A stretch of 28,894 bases of DNA, from the IMG/VR virus record IMGVR_UViG_3300044825_001934, positions 1 to 28,894 of that record; one strand, 5' to 3'. The stretch is from a virus. Positions 15,240 through 22,400 of the stretch are shown here, one piece after another. Each line of letters begins with the position of its first letter. Position 1 is the first letter of the stretch. The position numbers and the translations under genes are program-made. Under the pieces are notes generated by a model. It was given only the letters and a program-made list of their open reading frames with translations, did not search any database and was not told where the DNA came from.

Positions 15240-15871
15240 ACCTCGGGCAGCTCTTCGAAAGCATCCTGGACGCCGTTGGCGCTCGGCAGCGGTTCCACGG
15301 CTTCTATCGGTACGAGGTCGCGGGCAATGACGCTGCACAGGCGACGCTGCGACGCGTCGGCGACGTGTCCGGGCTCCCTGACGAGATCCCGATCGCGGAC
15401 AAGCGATACGGGGCACACGGCGTCACCTGCGAGTCCCGTGATGGTCAACAGGTGCTCGTCGGATTCGAGGGCGGCGACCCCTCGATCCCGTACGTGGCCC
15501 ACTACCTCCCCGGCAACCCGAAGATCATCACAGTCGACGCTGTCGACACAATCCAGATCGGCACGACGGGCGCTCACGGCGTCTCACCCGCTCCCGGCGG
15601 CGGCGATCCGTCGCCGCTCCGTGTCCACGTGGGGACGCACGACCGAAAGCCGGTAGCGCGGCGCGATGACCCCGTCGCGTGCGGCGTGCTGCAACTTACG
15701 CCCGGCGCTGGCATCGCCACGATCGCCTACACAAACCAGGCAGGGTTTACGTACATCCTCGGCACCATCGCGGCATCGGGGCTCGTGTTCTCGCCGGACC
15801 CGTTCACCGCCGGACGCGCGGACATCACCGGCAACATCACGGCCGGCTCCGTCCTTTTCGACTCCGAGTGA
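15236..15871 (+). CDS. baseplate spike / assembly protein, Mu gp45-like
   Basis: 211 residues from a TTG at 15236 that overlaps the hub stop (TTGA), with GGAGGTGG 6 nt upstream. The N-terminal half has the OB-like features of gp45/gpV spike proteins: FYRYEVAGNDAAQATLRR and then QQVLVGFEGGDPSIPYVAHY, where this family has a Gly-Asp-x-x-x-Pro turn. The middle (IITVDAVDTIQIGTTG) is a strand repeat fitting a beta-helical needle. The end is Gly/Ala/Thr-rich (DITGNITAGSVLF). It should be the membrane-piercing tip. A promoter motif for the next gene starts 10 nt after its stop. Confidence 0.72.
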   Translation: MNLGQLFESILDAVGARQRFHGFYRYEVAGNDAAQATLRRVGDVSGLPDEIPIADKRYGAHGVTCESRDGQQVLVGFEGGDPSIPYVAHYLPGNPKIITVDAVDTIQIGTTGAHGVSPAPGGGDPSPLRVHVGTHDRKPVARRDDPVACGVLQLTPGAGIATIAYTNQAGFTYILGTIAASGLVFSPDPFTAGRADITGNITAGSVLFDSE

Positions 15872-15880
15872 TCACCTTGG

Positions 15881-15891
15881 GTCGGTAGAGT
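15881..15891 (+). promoter_or_regulatory. start-associated promoter motif before the gp46-like gene
   Basis: GTCGGTAGAGT with TAGAGT at 15886-15891, 11 nt from GTG 15897. The left part (TTGGGTCGGTA) departs from TGGCCC but matches the copy before the gene at 18476. Confidence 0.5.
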
Positions 15892-15896
15892 AAAAC

Positions 15897-16286
15897 GTGG
15901 AGTACGGCGAGACAATCAACATCGACTCTCCCCTGTTCCGGCGGCTCATCGGCGACGAGGCCGTGTTGGCGCAAGCGCTCGTGATGCGCCTCGATACGCG
16001 GCGCGGCACCTACTGGGACGATCCGGATTACGGTCTCATGGTGGACGACCTGACGAACGCGGGGCTTACGTCCGATGCCGTGGTTTCCATCGCGGGCGCG
16101 ATCAAGGCCGAATGCGAGAAGGAAGAGCGCGTGTCGTCCGTCGCTGTGACTCCCACGGTGGAGCAGACCGAAGGCGGCCTGTCCATTCGCCCCTCGATCC
16201 GCGTGTTTCCCGCCAGCGGGCGGCCGTTCGACTTCGTCGGACCGCTGGTCAACTTCGCTGGCGGCGCTCTCCGAAAGGACGTGTAA
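15897..16286 (+). CDS. baseplate wedge protein, gp46/gp25-like
   Basis: 129 residues, GTG start 15897 placed 11 nt after the first T of its promoter box. The family pattern is clear: an N-terminal part ending QALVMRLDTRRGTYWDDPDYG, with the aromatic/Asp/Tyr-Gly turn of gp25-like lysozyme-fold proteins, then LMVDDLTNAGLTSD, and a C-terminal strand GRPFDFVGPLVNFAGG. It forms the baseplate wedge with the next protein. It stops one base before the GTG of the gp47 gene. Confidence 0.8.
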   Translation: MEYGETINIDSPLFRRLIGDEAVLAQALVMRLDTRRGTYWDDPDYGLMVDDLTNAGLTSDAVVSIAGAIKAECEKEERVSSVAVTPTVEQTEGGLSIRPSIRVFPASGRPFDFVGPLVNFAGGALRKDV

Positions 16287-16287
16287 G

Positions 16288-17523
16288 GTGCCGACTCCGA
16301 CCCTGACGGACCTGCTGTCCGACAAGACGAAAGAGCAGGTGTTCGACGAGCTGGTGCAGGCGGCGATCGACGAAAAGCTGTCGTCGACGGCCTGGCAGCC
16401 GGGCGAGCCGATCCGCGCCATCATGTCGGCGGTGGCCCGCGTTCTCGCGGCGCTGTGGACCGTGATCGCCGTCCCCGCGATCCGCGCGGCGTTCCTGGAC
16501 TACGCGTCCGGCGCTTGGCTAACTCTGCTCGCGTGGACGGCGTACAACGTCAAGCGGAAGGGCAAGGAGTTCGCGGCCGGCAACGTCACGATCGAAAACC
16601 GCGGAGGCGTCGCGTACCTCGGCGGCGGATCCATTGTCCCTGGGCAGATCCGCATCAAGAACGACGTCAACGGCAAGACGTTTACCAACGTCGGCGGCGG
16701 CGGCGTCGAGGCGTGGATCGGGTCCGGCCCGTATCCGACGGTTACGCTCCCGTTCATCGCGGACGAGGCCGGCATCGGCTCCGATACGCTGCCGAATGAG
16801 ATTTCGACACAGCCTGTCACGGCCCCGTCCGGGCTTGTGGTCAAGTCGCCAACCCCGGCGATGCTTGGGTCGGACGAGGAGACTGACGACGCGCTCAAAG
16901 AGCGTTGCAGGCTGTCGACGGCGGCCATCTCCCCGGCTGGCCCAAGGGACGCGTACCGGTTCGTGGCGCTGTCGACGACCCGGGCGGACGGCTCTTATGT
17001 AAGCGTGACCCGCGTGCGCGTGGTGGATACCGGCGCTTGCACGCTCAGGGTGTATCTGGCCGGGCGTTCGGCCCCGACCCCGGGGAACATGGCCACCGCT
17101 GGATCTGACGTTTTCCTGGTGTACCAGCGGCTTCTCAAGGACGTCGTCCCGACTGGCTTCGTCTGCCACGTGTACTCAGCGATCGCGGAAGACACGCTCC
17201 CCACGTTCTTGCAGACGCTGGAGGTCAACCTCATCGTGGACGAGGAGTCCGGGCTGACGAGGGAGGAGGCCGAGGTCAAGGCGTCGGCGGCGATCGCGGA
17301 GTACCTTGCGGACGTGCCGATCGGCGGACGGCGGGACGTGCCGATCGTGTCCTTCGACGATCCCGGCAAGCTCATGGTGTCCGAGCTTCTGGCGAAGGCG
17401 TCCGAGAGCGCCAAGGGCATCGTCCGCGCGACGAGTAGCCTCGGCTCTTCCGACATGGAGATCCCTTTCAACGCGATCCCAGACGTTGCGTACAATGTGA
17501 CCGCTGTACTGGTGAAGCAATGA
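16288..17523 (+). CDS. baseplate J-like protein, Mu gp47-like
   Basis: 411 residues, GTG 16288 with AAGG upstream. It is the main wedge protein linking hub to fibres. Recognisable parts: an N-terminal helix with WQPGEPIRAIMSAVARVLA (about 32-50), the DYASGAWLTLLAWTAYNVKR segment (about 71-90), the GVAYLGGGSIVPGQIRIKND strands, and ATPAMLGSDEETDDALKERC-like residues near 190-208, a hallmark of the family. It ends with DVPIVSFDDPGKLMVSELL and VAYNVTAVLV. The gene order gp45-gp46-gp47 matches Mu. Confidence 0.88.
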   Translation: MPTPTLTDLLSDKTKEQVFDELVQAAIDEKLSSTAWQPGEPIRAIMSAVARVLAALWTVIAVPAIRAAFLDYASGAWLTLLAWTAYNVKRKGKEFAAGNVTIENRGGVAYLGGGSIVPGQIRIKNDVNGKTFTNVGGGGVEAWIGSGPYPTVTLPFIADEAGIGSDTLPNEISTQPVTAPSGLVVKSPTPAMLGSDEETDDALKERCRLSTAAISPAGPRDAYRFVALSTTRADGSYVSVTRVRVVDTGACTLRVYLAGRSAPTPGNMATAGSDVFLVYQRLLKDVVPTGFVCHVYSAIAEDTLPTFLQTLEVNLIVDEESGLTREEAEVKASAAIAEYLADVPIGGRRDVPIVSFDDPGKLMVSELLAKASESAKGIVRATSSLGSSDMEIPFNAIPDVAYNVTAVLVKQ

Positions 17524-18473
17524 TCACGGACAGTGTGCTTAGGGGGCTGCTCTCGGGATGGATGCTCCGCGTTGAGCGCGAGCATTGGGGAAAGCTCATG
17601 CGCGCCACGCTTCGCGTCGTCCATGACACCGTGGACAACGTGCGACTAGGGCGGCTCGCGGCGATGCCGGGGCAGGTGCTCGGGGATGACAGTTTCCCCC
17701 ATGTCGAGGCGCTCAACCTCATCGGGCGCGATCGGAAACTCCGCCGCGGGAAGCTGGAAACCGACGTCGCTTACGCGGCGCGCTGCCGCGACTGGCTCAC
17801 GGCCAAGAGGCGCGCGGGCACGTATGCTGGGCTGCTGTACGCGCTACGCGCCGTTTTGCAGCCGTCCCCGCCGCGCGTGCGACTTGTTCGCGGAGGATCG
17901 GCGGACGACGTCGGATACTGGTGGACCCTGGACGATGACGCGCTCCGCTACCAAGAGACCGACCCCTTGGGGGCGCATCACGGCGTCGTCTGGCCAGAGG
18001 CCGGCGATCCTGTCTACGCGGACAGCACAGACGCGGCGGCGTGGAACTGGGACTGGTCCTACTACACCGGCCCTCCGGAGCCGATCCCCGACCCGTCTCG
18101 GGTGTGGGTCATCATCTACGGCCCGTGCAACAGCCCTGAACTGGACGCATTCGAGGGCATTTACGCGGACGGTCTCTCCGTGTTTGGCGAGGCGGACGGC
18201 GACGGAGACAAGTACACGATCGGGACGACTGCCACGGCGTCGTACGTGGAGATCGTCCGCGCCGTGTGCGCCGACTTCAAGGCGGCCGGGTGTACCATCC
18301 CGTGGATTATCACGGTCATGGACGAGACGTCTTTTGTGATTCCTGATTCGACGGACCCGGAGAACCCTGACGGGTGGTGGAAGTACCACGGGAAGATCGT
18401 CAACGACGCCGGAACGCTGCGGCGAGTCCGCGCAAGGTCGACCCTTGGCCGGTACTGGGTCGGTACGGTGTAG
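17520..18473 (+). CDS. baseplate protein at the gp48/gpI position
   Basis: 317 residues, ATG 17520 overlapping the gp47 stop (ATGA). In the N-terminal 110 residues, ALNLIGRDRKLRRGKLETD and AYAARCRDWLTAKRRAGTYAG match the Mu gp48/P2 gpI pattern in which Arg-rich stretches precede a helix. The middle has a Trp-rich part (AAWNWDWSYYTGPPEP) and the last 120 residues a compact domain with VWVIIYGP and AGCTIPWIITVMDET. This longer C-terminus would attach fibres. The promoter motif of the next gene overlaps the end. Confidence 0.72.
   Translation: MITDSVLRGLLSGWMLRVEREHWGKLMRATLRVVHDTVDNVRLGRLAAMPGQVLGDDSFPHVEALNLIGRDRKLRRGKLETDVAYAARCRDWLTAKRRAGTYAGLLYALRAVLQPSPPRVRLVRGGSADDVGYWWTLDDDALRYQETDPLGAHHGVVWPEAGDPVYADSTDAAAWNWDWSYYTGPPEPIPDPSRVWVIIYGPCNSPELDAFEGIYADGLSVFGEADGDGDKYTIGTTATASYVEIVRAVCADFKAAGCTIPWIITVMDETSFVIPDSTDPENPDGWWKYHGKIVNDAGTLRRVRARSTLGRYWVGTV
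18459..18469 (+). promoter_or_regulatory. start-associated promoter motif before the fibre gene
   Basis: GTCGGTACGGT with TACGGT at 18464-18469, 12 nt from ATG 18476. A partial second copy (CCGGTACTGGG) lies 12 nt further left. Confidence 0.6.
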
Positions 18474-18475
18474 AC

Positions 18476-19324
18476 ATGTCGGCGAACTACAACGGTCAAG
18501 ACCCGTTCACCGCAAACGCGTACATCGCCGGTAAAGGGTACTGGCTGACGGTGTATTTGGCCACGGACGAAGACGACCGGGACGCGGCGTCTGTCAGCGT
18601 CGGATTGGAGGGCGTCACCGACCGTACCAACTGGCTTGCGTGGCGCATGGTCAACGGGCTGGAGGGCGGCACCTACGGTGCGGTCATCACCTGGAACGGC
18701 GCGCAGACGTTCAACAACATCGCCACGTTCGGGAATGACATCCTGGTCAACGGGCAAGGGCGCTTCGCCAACTGGCCCAAGCTCGAAGGCTCGAAGGTCG
18801 TGAAGCGCCGCGCGTGGCGGATCGCGAATGGCACGTACGACGCAGACGGCGCAAACAGCGGCGCTCCGCTGCGGTACCACGGCTGGCTCGACAACGGCGA
18901 CACGAACCCCGTTCCGTGCATCAAAACGACCGCGATCACGTCCGGGAGTAACGTCACCCTCGTGGAGCTTTTGGAGCTTCCGGGCGAAGGCAGGTTGGAC
19001 AGTGTGAAGGTCACTTGCCGCGGCCTCACGCCTGCCAACAACGCGGTCCCCGCGATCGTGGCTTACCCCACGTTCGAGATCGTGGAATGGTCCGGCACTA
19101 GCGCGATCGCCGTGGCAACCCCGGCCGTCGCGTCGGGGCACAGCATGACGGACTGGCAGAGCGTGCGCGAGGTCACGTTGACCCCCACGTCGACGCTGAC
19201 GATCAACAAAAACAAGCACTATGGCGTGAGAATCTCTCACCCCGTCGGCGGCGTCGGGCAAGCGGCATCGATGCGCGTGTTCGACTTCGAAAGCACCATC
19301 ACCCTGTTCACCATCCCGCAGTGA
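18476..19324 (+). CDS. probable tail fibre or baseplate appendage
   Basis: 282 residues, ATG 18476 fitted by its promoter box; upstream in-frame codons lie inside the previous gene. It follows the gp48-like baseplate gene, the normal place for fibres. The sequence is beta-rich with many Asn, Thr and Gly (NGAQTFNNIATFGNDILVNG, TEWSGTSAIAV-like strands) and ends in a short strand DFESTITLFTIP. It has no collagen repeat and no enzyme motif that I recognise. It may be the base of the receptor-binding structure. The role is inferred from position and composition. Confidence 0.5.
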   Translation: MSANYNGQDPFTANAYIAGKGYWLTVYLATDEDDRDAASVSVGLEGVTDRTNWLAWRMVNGLEGGTYGAVITWNGAQTFNNIATFGNDILVNGQGRFANWPKLEGSKVVKRRAWRIANGTYDADGANSGAPLRYHGWLDNGDTNPVPCIKTTAITSGSNVTLVELLELPGEGRLDSVKVTCRGLTPANNAVPAIVAYPTFEIVEWSGTSAIAVATPAVASGHSMTDWQSVREVTLTPTSTLTINKNKHYGVRISHPVGGVGQAASMRVFDFESTITLFTIPQ

Positions 19325-19333
19325 GAGAGCGTC

Positions 19334-19783
19334 ATGGATCCCACGATCATCGAGAGTCTGTCGCGCGGAGTGGAGCGCGTCGGTATTCCCGCGGGGCTCA
19401 TCTTCGCGGGGCTCTATCTGCTCAACAAGCTCGTCCGCGGCGTTGGCCCTCCCGTCGCTGGTTTCCTGGTCAAGCTCACGGAGAAACTCTCCGAGCACAG
19501 CATCGATCACGCGAAGCTGGACGGCAAGCTGGACACGCATCACGAGCGGATCGAGGGGCAGATCGGCGCCCATACCGAGAAGACCGTAGCGGAGATCCGC
19601 AAGGCTGCCGCGGCGCTCCGATCACACGTCGACTCCGTGCGCGGCGACGTGAGAGACGCGGCGGACCGCATCATTGACAACGTGCGGCCGATCCGCGGAG
19701 ACGACGCGCCAGACCCGCGATCGTCGCGCCGCTCGTCGCCACTGGACCCCGAAGACACAATGCAAAGCGAGAAGGACAAGTGA
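19334..19783 (+). CDS. membrane-anchored coiled coil: holin or inner spanin candidate
   Basis: 149 residues. An N-terminal amphipathic stretch precedes one transmembrane helix (about 18-34, IPAGLIFAGLYLLNKLV). A long hydrophilic coiled coil (about 45-115, KLTEKLSEHS, AEIRKAAAALRSHVDSVRGD) and a charged tail follow. It overlaps the next gene, a lipoprotein, by 4 bases. A one-helix membrane protein with a periplasmic coiled coil beside a small lipoprotein is the pattern of an inner/outer spanin pair, but holins of the BhlA type look similar. Endolysin is distant in the window (it would be reached around the circle). Confidence 0.55.
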   Translation: MDPTIIESLSRGVERVGIPAGLIFAGLYLLNKLVRGVGPPVAGFLVKLTEKLSEHSIDHAKLDGKLDTHHERIEGQIGAHTEKTVAEIRKAAAALRSHVDSVRGDVRDAADRIIDNVRPIRGDDAPDPRSSRRSSPLDPEDTMQSEKDK

Positions 19784-20121
19784 TCGCCACCACCACCACC
19801 ACCATTCACCGCTCCGCGCTCGTGCGCCTCGTCCTCGGGACGGCGTGCGTCGTGCTCGGCGCCGCTGGCCCGTTGCAGGGCTGCAAGTCCATCGGCGCTT
19901 CGGACGTGGCGCTGTACATGTCGACGGCTGACAGGGTCGCTCGCGCCGTGGCGAAGGCGTCCGAGAGTGCCAAGGTCACGGCGGCCCGAGAGCGCTGCAA
20001 CGCCATCGAGGCGGCGGCAGCGACGGCCGATGACGCGGCGACGGCGGCCGCTCTGCTCCGCGAGCTGGCGGCGGCGCAGAAAGACCTTGCGGACGCCATC
20101 GAGGCCGACGCGGCGCGCTGA
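19780..20121 (+). CDS. small lipoprotein, outer spanin candidate
   Basis: 113 residues from GTG 19780, which overlaps the upstream stop (GTGA). A later GTG near residue 16 (VRLVLGTACVV) would give a more typical signal peptide. The signal ends in LQGC, a good lipobox, so the mature protein should be anchored to a membrane by a lipidated Cys. The mature part is Ala-rich and helical (AVAKASESAKVTAARERCN, ALLRELAAAQKDLADAIEAD), a coiled coil that could pair with the preceding protein. A (CAC)n run encodes the Thr tract at the start. Lysis role is inference. Confidence 0.6.
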   Translation: MIATTTTTIHRSALVRLVLGTACVVLGAAGPLQGCKSIGASDVALYMSTADRVARAVAKASESAKVTAARERCNAIEAAAATADDAATAAALLRELAAAQKDLADAIEADAAR

Positions 20122-20147
20122 CACCACCACCACCCTGCGAGGCTTCC

Positions 20148-20444
20148 ATGATGACCGCTACATGTCCCGAGAAGAAGCTCCCCGTTTCGGTCCGCGGCGC
20201 CCCCGACGGCGCGCTTGACCTTGCGTCCGGCGACGTTCTCACCGTGACGAAGGGCGACTCCGGAAACGACTTCCTGGTCTGTCGAGCCCTCTACGTCGGG
20301 ACCGGCGGAAACCTCCGCATCCTGACGGAGAATGGGCAAGACGTGCTCTTCAAGAACGTGGCCGACGGAGCCTTGATCCCCGTCCGGGCAACGCGCGTGT
20401 TCGCCACGAACAGCACGGCGGCCGACATCCTCGCCCTTCGGTGA
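20148..20444 (+). CDS. spike base protein of the RCAP_rcc01079 type
   Basis: 98 residues from ATG 20148 (ATG 20151 equally possible) after GCGAGG. The pattern RALYVGTGGNLRILTENGQ, then FKNVADGALIPVRATRVFAT and a closing STAADILAL, matches the small spike-base family found in gene transfer agents and tailed phages. In these it sits on the capsid or at the base of a head spike. Here it lies among fibre genes and could attach the LamG-like protein encoded next. The identification is from memory of the family pattern. Confidence 0.65.
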   Translation: MMTATCPEKKLPVSVRGAPDGALDLASGDVLTVTKGDSGNDFLVCRALYVGTGGNLRILTENGQDVLFKNVADGALIPVRATRVFATNSTAADILALR

Positions 20445-20448
20445 CCCG

Positions 20449-21195
20449 ATGAGAACCTCGATCGGCGTGGGCATCGGATGCGGCCTCAGCGGCGGCGGCG
20501 CCCCGTGGACACCGAAGCGCCTTGGGGCGTCGCTGGCCCTCTGGCTCCGGGCTGACAAGGGCGTCTTCCTCAACGGCTCCAACGTCGCGGCGTGGGCGGA
20601 TCAATCCGGCAACGGGCGGGACTTCTCGCAGGGGACGGCGTCGCGGCAGCCGACGTGGAGCGCAACCGCGCTCGGCGGACAGCCGGCCGTCGTCTTCGAC
20701 GGCGCGAATGACATCTTCTCCGCGGCGACGCTCTCCGCGCTGTCGACGTCGGCCGACACGTTCATCGTCATGAAGTGCGCCAACGACCCGGCCCTCACCG
20801 GCTTCGGCGCGTGCTGGCAGATCGCGAGCCTGCCAGGGACCGAGGACTATGTCCCCTTCTACTTGGGGCGGCAAATCTACTGCGGCATCTTCTCGACGGC
20901 CCGAAAGGCAACCGTCGTGGTCGGTTCCGCGGGGTACTTCGCGGCTCCCCGCATCTTCTCCGTGTACTCCAAGAACGGAGAATGGAAGATGTCGACGGAC
21001 GGTGTCGAGCGATTCGCCACCGCCACAAACACGTTCTCGTCCACGGGCACGATCGCGCTCGGCGGAGACCCCGAGCAGAGCTTCCCCTATCACGGCAGCT
21101 TCGCGGAGGTCATCATCGCAAGCCCATCTCTCACCGCGCCTCAGCGCGCGCAGGTACATACCTACCTCGGCAAGCGGTACGGTATCGTGGTCTGA
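20449..21195 (+). CDS. LamG / concanavalin-like receptor-binding protein
   Basis: 248 residues. After a short Gly-rich start, LALWLRADKGVFL, AAWADQSGNGRDFSQG and QPAVVFDGANDIF form the characteristic opening of the LamG-like lectin fold. The remaining strands run through MKCANDPALTGFG and GTIALGGDPEQSFPYHGSFAEVIIA, ending RAQVHTYLGKRYGI, the family's usual closing helix. Such domains bind glycans and are common at phage fibre tips. Start ATG 20449 lies 4 nt after the spike-base stop, suggesting coupling. It is the best candidate for host recognition. Confidence 0.75.
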   Translation: MRTSIGVGIGCGLSGGGAPWTPKRLGASLALWLRADKGVFLNGSNVAAWADQSGNGRDFSQGTASRQPTWSATALGGQPAVVFDGANDIFSAATLSALSTSADTFIVMKCANDPALTGFGACWQIASLPGTEDYVPFYLGRQIYCGIFSTARKATVVVGSAGYFAAPRIFSVYSKNGEWKMSTDGVERFATATNTFSSTGTIALGGDPEQSFPYHGSFAEVIIASPSLTAPQRAQVHTYLGKRYGIVV

Positions 21196-21228
21196 GACCA
21201 CCACGGGCTAGGCCCAAGGAGAAACAGC

Positions 21229-21495
21229 ATGCGAGGAATCGTGTTTTCGGGCGGGACGAGCGAGCAGAACTACCAGGCGGCGTTCGACATGGACGGCGTC
21301 GTGTTCCCCGTCGTGTACCCCAACGGTGCGCCGGGCACGACCCGGTACGCGGACCCCGTCCGGCATCCCAACGGCTCGACGTGGGCCTACCCCGCGGACG
21401 AAGTGTCCGAGCCGATCCTCGTGGCGGCGGAGCAGGGTCCGATCGTCGACCTGACGCAGTCGGAATGGTTCCCCCCGCCCCCGATGCCCGAGTGA
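21229..21495 (+). CDS. small conserved-looking phage protein of unknown function
   Basis: 88 residues, ATG 21229 with a strong AAGGAG. No family recognised. It has a strand-rich start (MRGIVFSGGTSEQNY), a middle with VVFPVVYPNGAPGTTRYADP, and an acidic/proline end (SEWFPPPPMPE). It is the last gene of the rightward virion block, after the LamG-like protein. It may be a small fibre-associated protein or chaperone. Confidence 0.6.
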   Translation: MRGIVFSGGTSEQNYQAAFDMDGVVFPVVYPNGAPGTTRYADPVRHPNGSTWAYPADEVSEPILVAAEQGPIVDLTQSEWFPPPPMPE

Positions 21496-21513
21496 CCTAC
21501 CCCCTCCCTCCCC

Positions 21514-21521
21514 GGTAGGCT
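21514..21521 (+). promoter_or_regulatory. variant of the promoter motif before the structured non-coding region
   Basis: CCCCGGTAGGCT carries a TAGGCT box at 21516-21521, a variant of the common motif. GGTAGG also pairs with CCTACC at 21496-21501, so it may instead be part of a hairpin. No gene start follows within 12 nt, so a transcript from it would be non-coding. Confidence 0.35.
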
Positions 21522-21618
21522 GCCGCGGTTCGCTGCGCGCCTACCACGTCCCCCGCATCGAGAAGTTCGCCGATCGCGTCCCGCGCGCCACTGCGGCGCG
21601 CGGAGAACGCGCGGCAGC
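21519..21618 (+). ncRNA. candidate structured RNA with a long imperfect hairpin
   Basis: The arm 21519-21540 pairs with 21596-21618. The outer part is 8 bp (GCTGCCGC with GCGGCAGC); after one more pair and a bulged G comes GTTC/GAAC-type pairing, one mismatch, one G-T pair and six GC pairs. Altogether about 21 of 22 positions pair around a 55-nt loop that is itself GC-rich. No reading frame of note covers it. It lies right after a promoter-like box and before a regulator gene. It may be a small RNA, a recombination or packaging site. No RNA family recognised. Confidence 0.5.
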
Positions 21619-21659
21619 TTCGCCCCGCTGATCTCTCAGTTCTCCCTCATGGTCGGGCC

Positions 21660-21708
21660 ACATTGCACGGACGCAATGTCAGCGTCAAGCATGCAAGATG
21701 CTGTCATC
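21660..21708. promoter_or_regulatory. operator-like dyads before the HTH gene
   Basis: ACATTGC (21660-21666) and GCAATGT (21673-21679) form a perfect 7-bp dyad with a 6-nt spacer. GCAAGATGCTGTCATC follows at 21693-21708. The latter core GCAAGATGCT recurs near 26218-26262. They lie 30-80 nt before the HTH gene start, where its own product or the RHH protein could bind. Confidence 0.5.
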
Positions 21709-21727
21709 CTGCCCACGGTCGCGCGTC

Positions 21728-21741
21728 TGGCCCGGTACCGT
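21728..21741 (+). promoter_or_regulatory. start-associated promoter motif before the HTH gene
   Basis: TGGCCCGGTACCGT, a full match, with TACCGT at 21736-21741 and the ATG 12 nt from the first T. It puts a regulator into the same class as the virion genes. Confidence 0.65.
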
Positions 21742-21747
21742 CCACGC

Positions 21748-21954
21748 ATGACCCCCACCATCTCCGCGCACGACGTTCGGCGCATCGCCGTCGCTGCGAT
21801 GACTGACCCACGGACGATCCAGCGCTACCTCAAAGGCGAGCCGATCCGCTCGACATCCAAGGCCCGCATCGAGGCGTCACTGGCGGCCCTTGGGTTCCCC
21901 GCGGCGGCCCCGTCACCGGCCCCGCGCCCCGAGGGGGCGGCCGGCGATACCTAG
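21748..21954 (+). CDS. small HTH DNA-binding regulator
   Basis: 68 residues from ATG 21748. An upstream in-frame start would lie in the non-coding region and is not supported. The first 50 residues read as a LacI/Cro-like DNA-binding head: DVRRIAVAAMTDPRTIQRYLKG with the turn at MTDPRT, then STSKARIEASLAALGF. A Pro-rich tail follows and no ligand domain. The dyads upstream and its place at the start of the regulatory block make it a candidate switch or early repressor. Too short for certainty. Confidence 0.62.
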   Translation: MTPTISAHDVRRIAVAAMTDPRTIQRYLKGEPIRSTSKARIEASLAALGFPAAAPSPAPRPEGAAGDT

Positions 21955-22084
21955 CCCGTCCAGAGACGTCCTGGGCGCGCTCGTCGACCTGCTGGCGGAC
22001 CGTGTCGCGGAGAACCTCTCGGCGCGGGCGGCAGCCGACGACATCCGCGCGGCGCGATTGTTACAGCACGGTGTCATCCCCTGA
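21890..22084 (+). CDS. possible small helical protein overlapping the HTH gene
   Basis: An open frame from TTG 21890 to TGA 22084. The first 20 codons, overlapping the HTH gene, are Arg/Pro-rich and look like frame noise. The last 40 (DVLGALVDLLADRVAENLSA then DDIRAARLLQHGVIP) form an amphipathic helix pattern like small phage or excisionase-type proteins. The real start is not visible; a shorter product from a non-standard codon or coupling to the HTH gene's TAG (21952-21954) is possible. Confidence 0.35.
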   Translation: MGSPRRPRHRPRAPRGRPAIPSPSRDVLGALVDLLADRVAENLSARAAADDIRAARLLQHGVIP

Positions 22085-22111
22085 GAAACACCGGGGGGCG
22101 CATCTTTCGCG

Positions 22112-22140
22112 TTGCGCCGTGACACGCTCCGATGTACTAG
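22112..22140 (+). promoter_or_regulatory. sigma70-type promoter candidate before the RHH gene
   Basis: TTGCGC (22112-22117), 17-nt spacer, TACTAG (22135-22140). Unlike the motif class it has a -35-like box and a leader of about 38 nt carrying a proper ribosome site. It is probably read by the host enzyme. Confidence 0.45.
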
Positions 22141-22184
22141 TCCATGGACACCTGGTCGCGATGAGAGCGGCCCAAGAGGAAGCC

Positions 22185-22400
22185 ATGGATACCCCTGACC
22201 CTGTCCACACCAAGCGGTTCGTCTCCTTCCGGCTGCCGGTCTCCGAAGTCGAGGCCATCGAGGCGTTCGGGCGCGACGTCGCGCGCCGTACCCCCGGCCT
22301 CAAAGTGGACCGCACCGCAGCTCTGCGAATTCTGGTTCTGTCCGCGCTGGCGCGGCGCGACGAGCTTGTCGGCAACCTCCCCATGGGAGACGCGCAATGA
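22185..22400 (+). CDS. ribbon-helix-helix-like regulator
   Basis: 71 residues. ATG 22185 is chosen for its AAGAGGA 6 nt upstream; ATG 22161 in frame lacks one. RFVSFRLPVSEVEAIEAFG gives the short N-terminal strand (SFRLP) and first helix of the RHH/CopG fold, and KVDRTAALRILVLSAL the second helix with the usual hydrophobic pattern. RHH dimers bind operators through the strand. The gene overlaps the next, sigma-region-4 gene by 4 bases (ATGA), so both are made together. Confidence 0.65.
   Translation: MDTPDPVHTKRFVSFRLPVSEVEAIEAFGRDVARRTPGLKVDRTAALRILVLSALARRDELVGNLPMGDAQ

Noticed and set aside
19786-19806. (CAC)n run as a functional repeat
   Set aside because: It only encodes a Thr tract at the lipoprotein N-terminus; similar short runs are common in this genome's gene starts.
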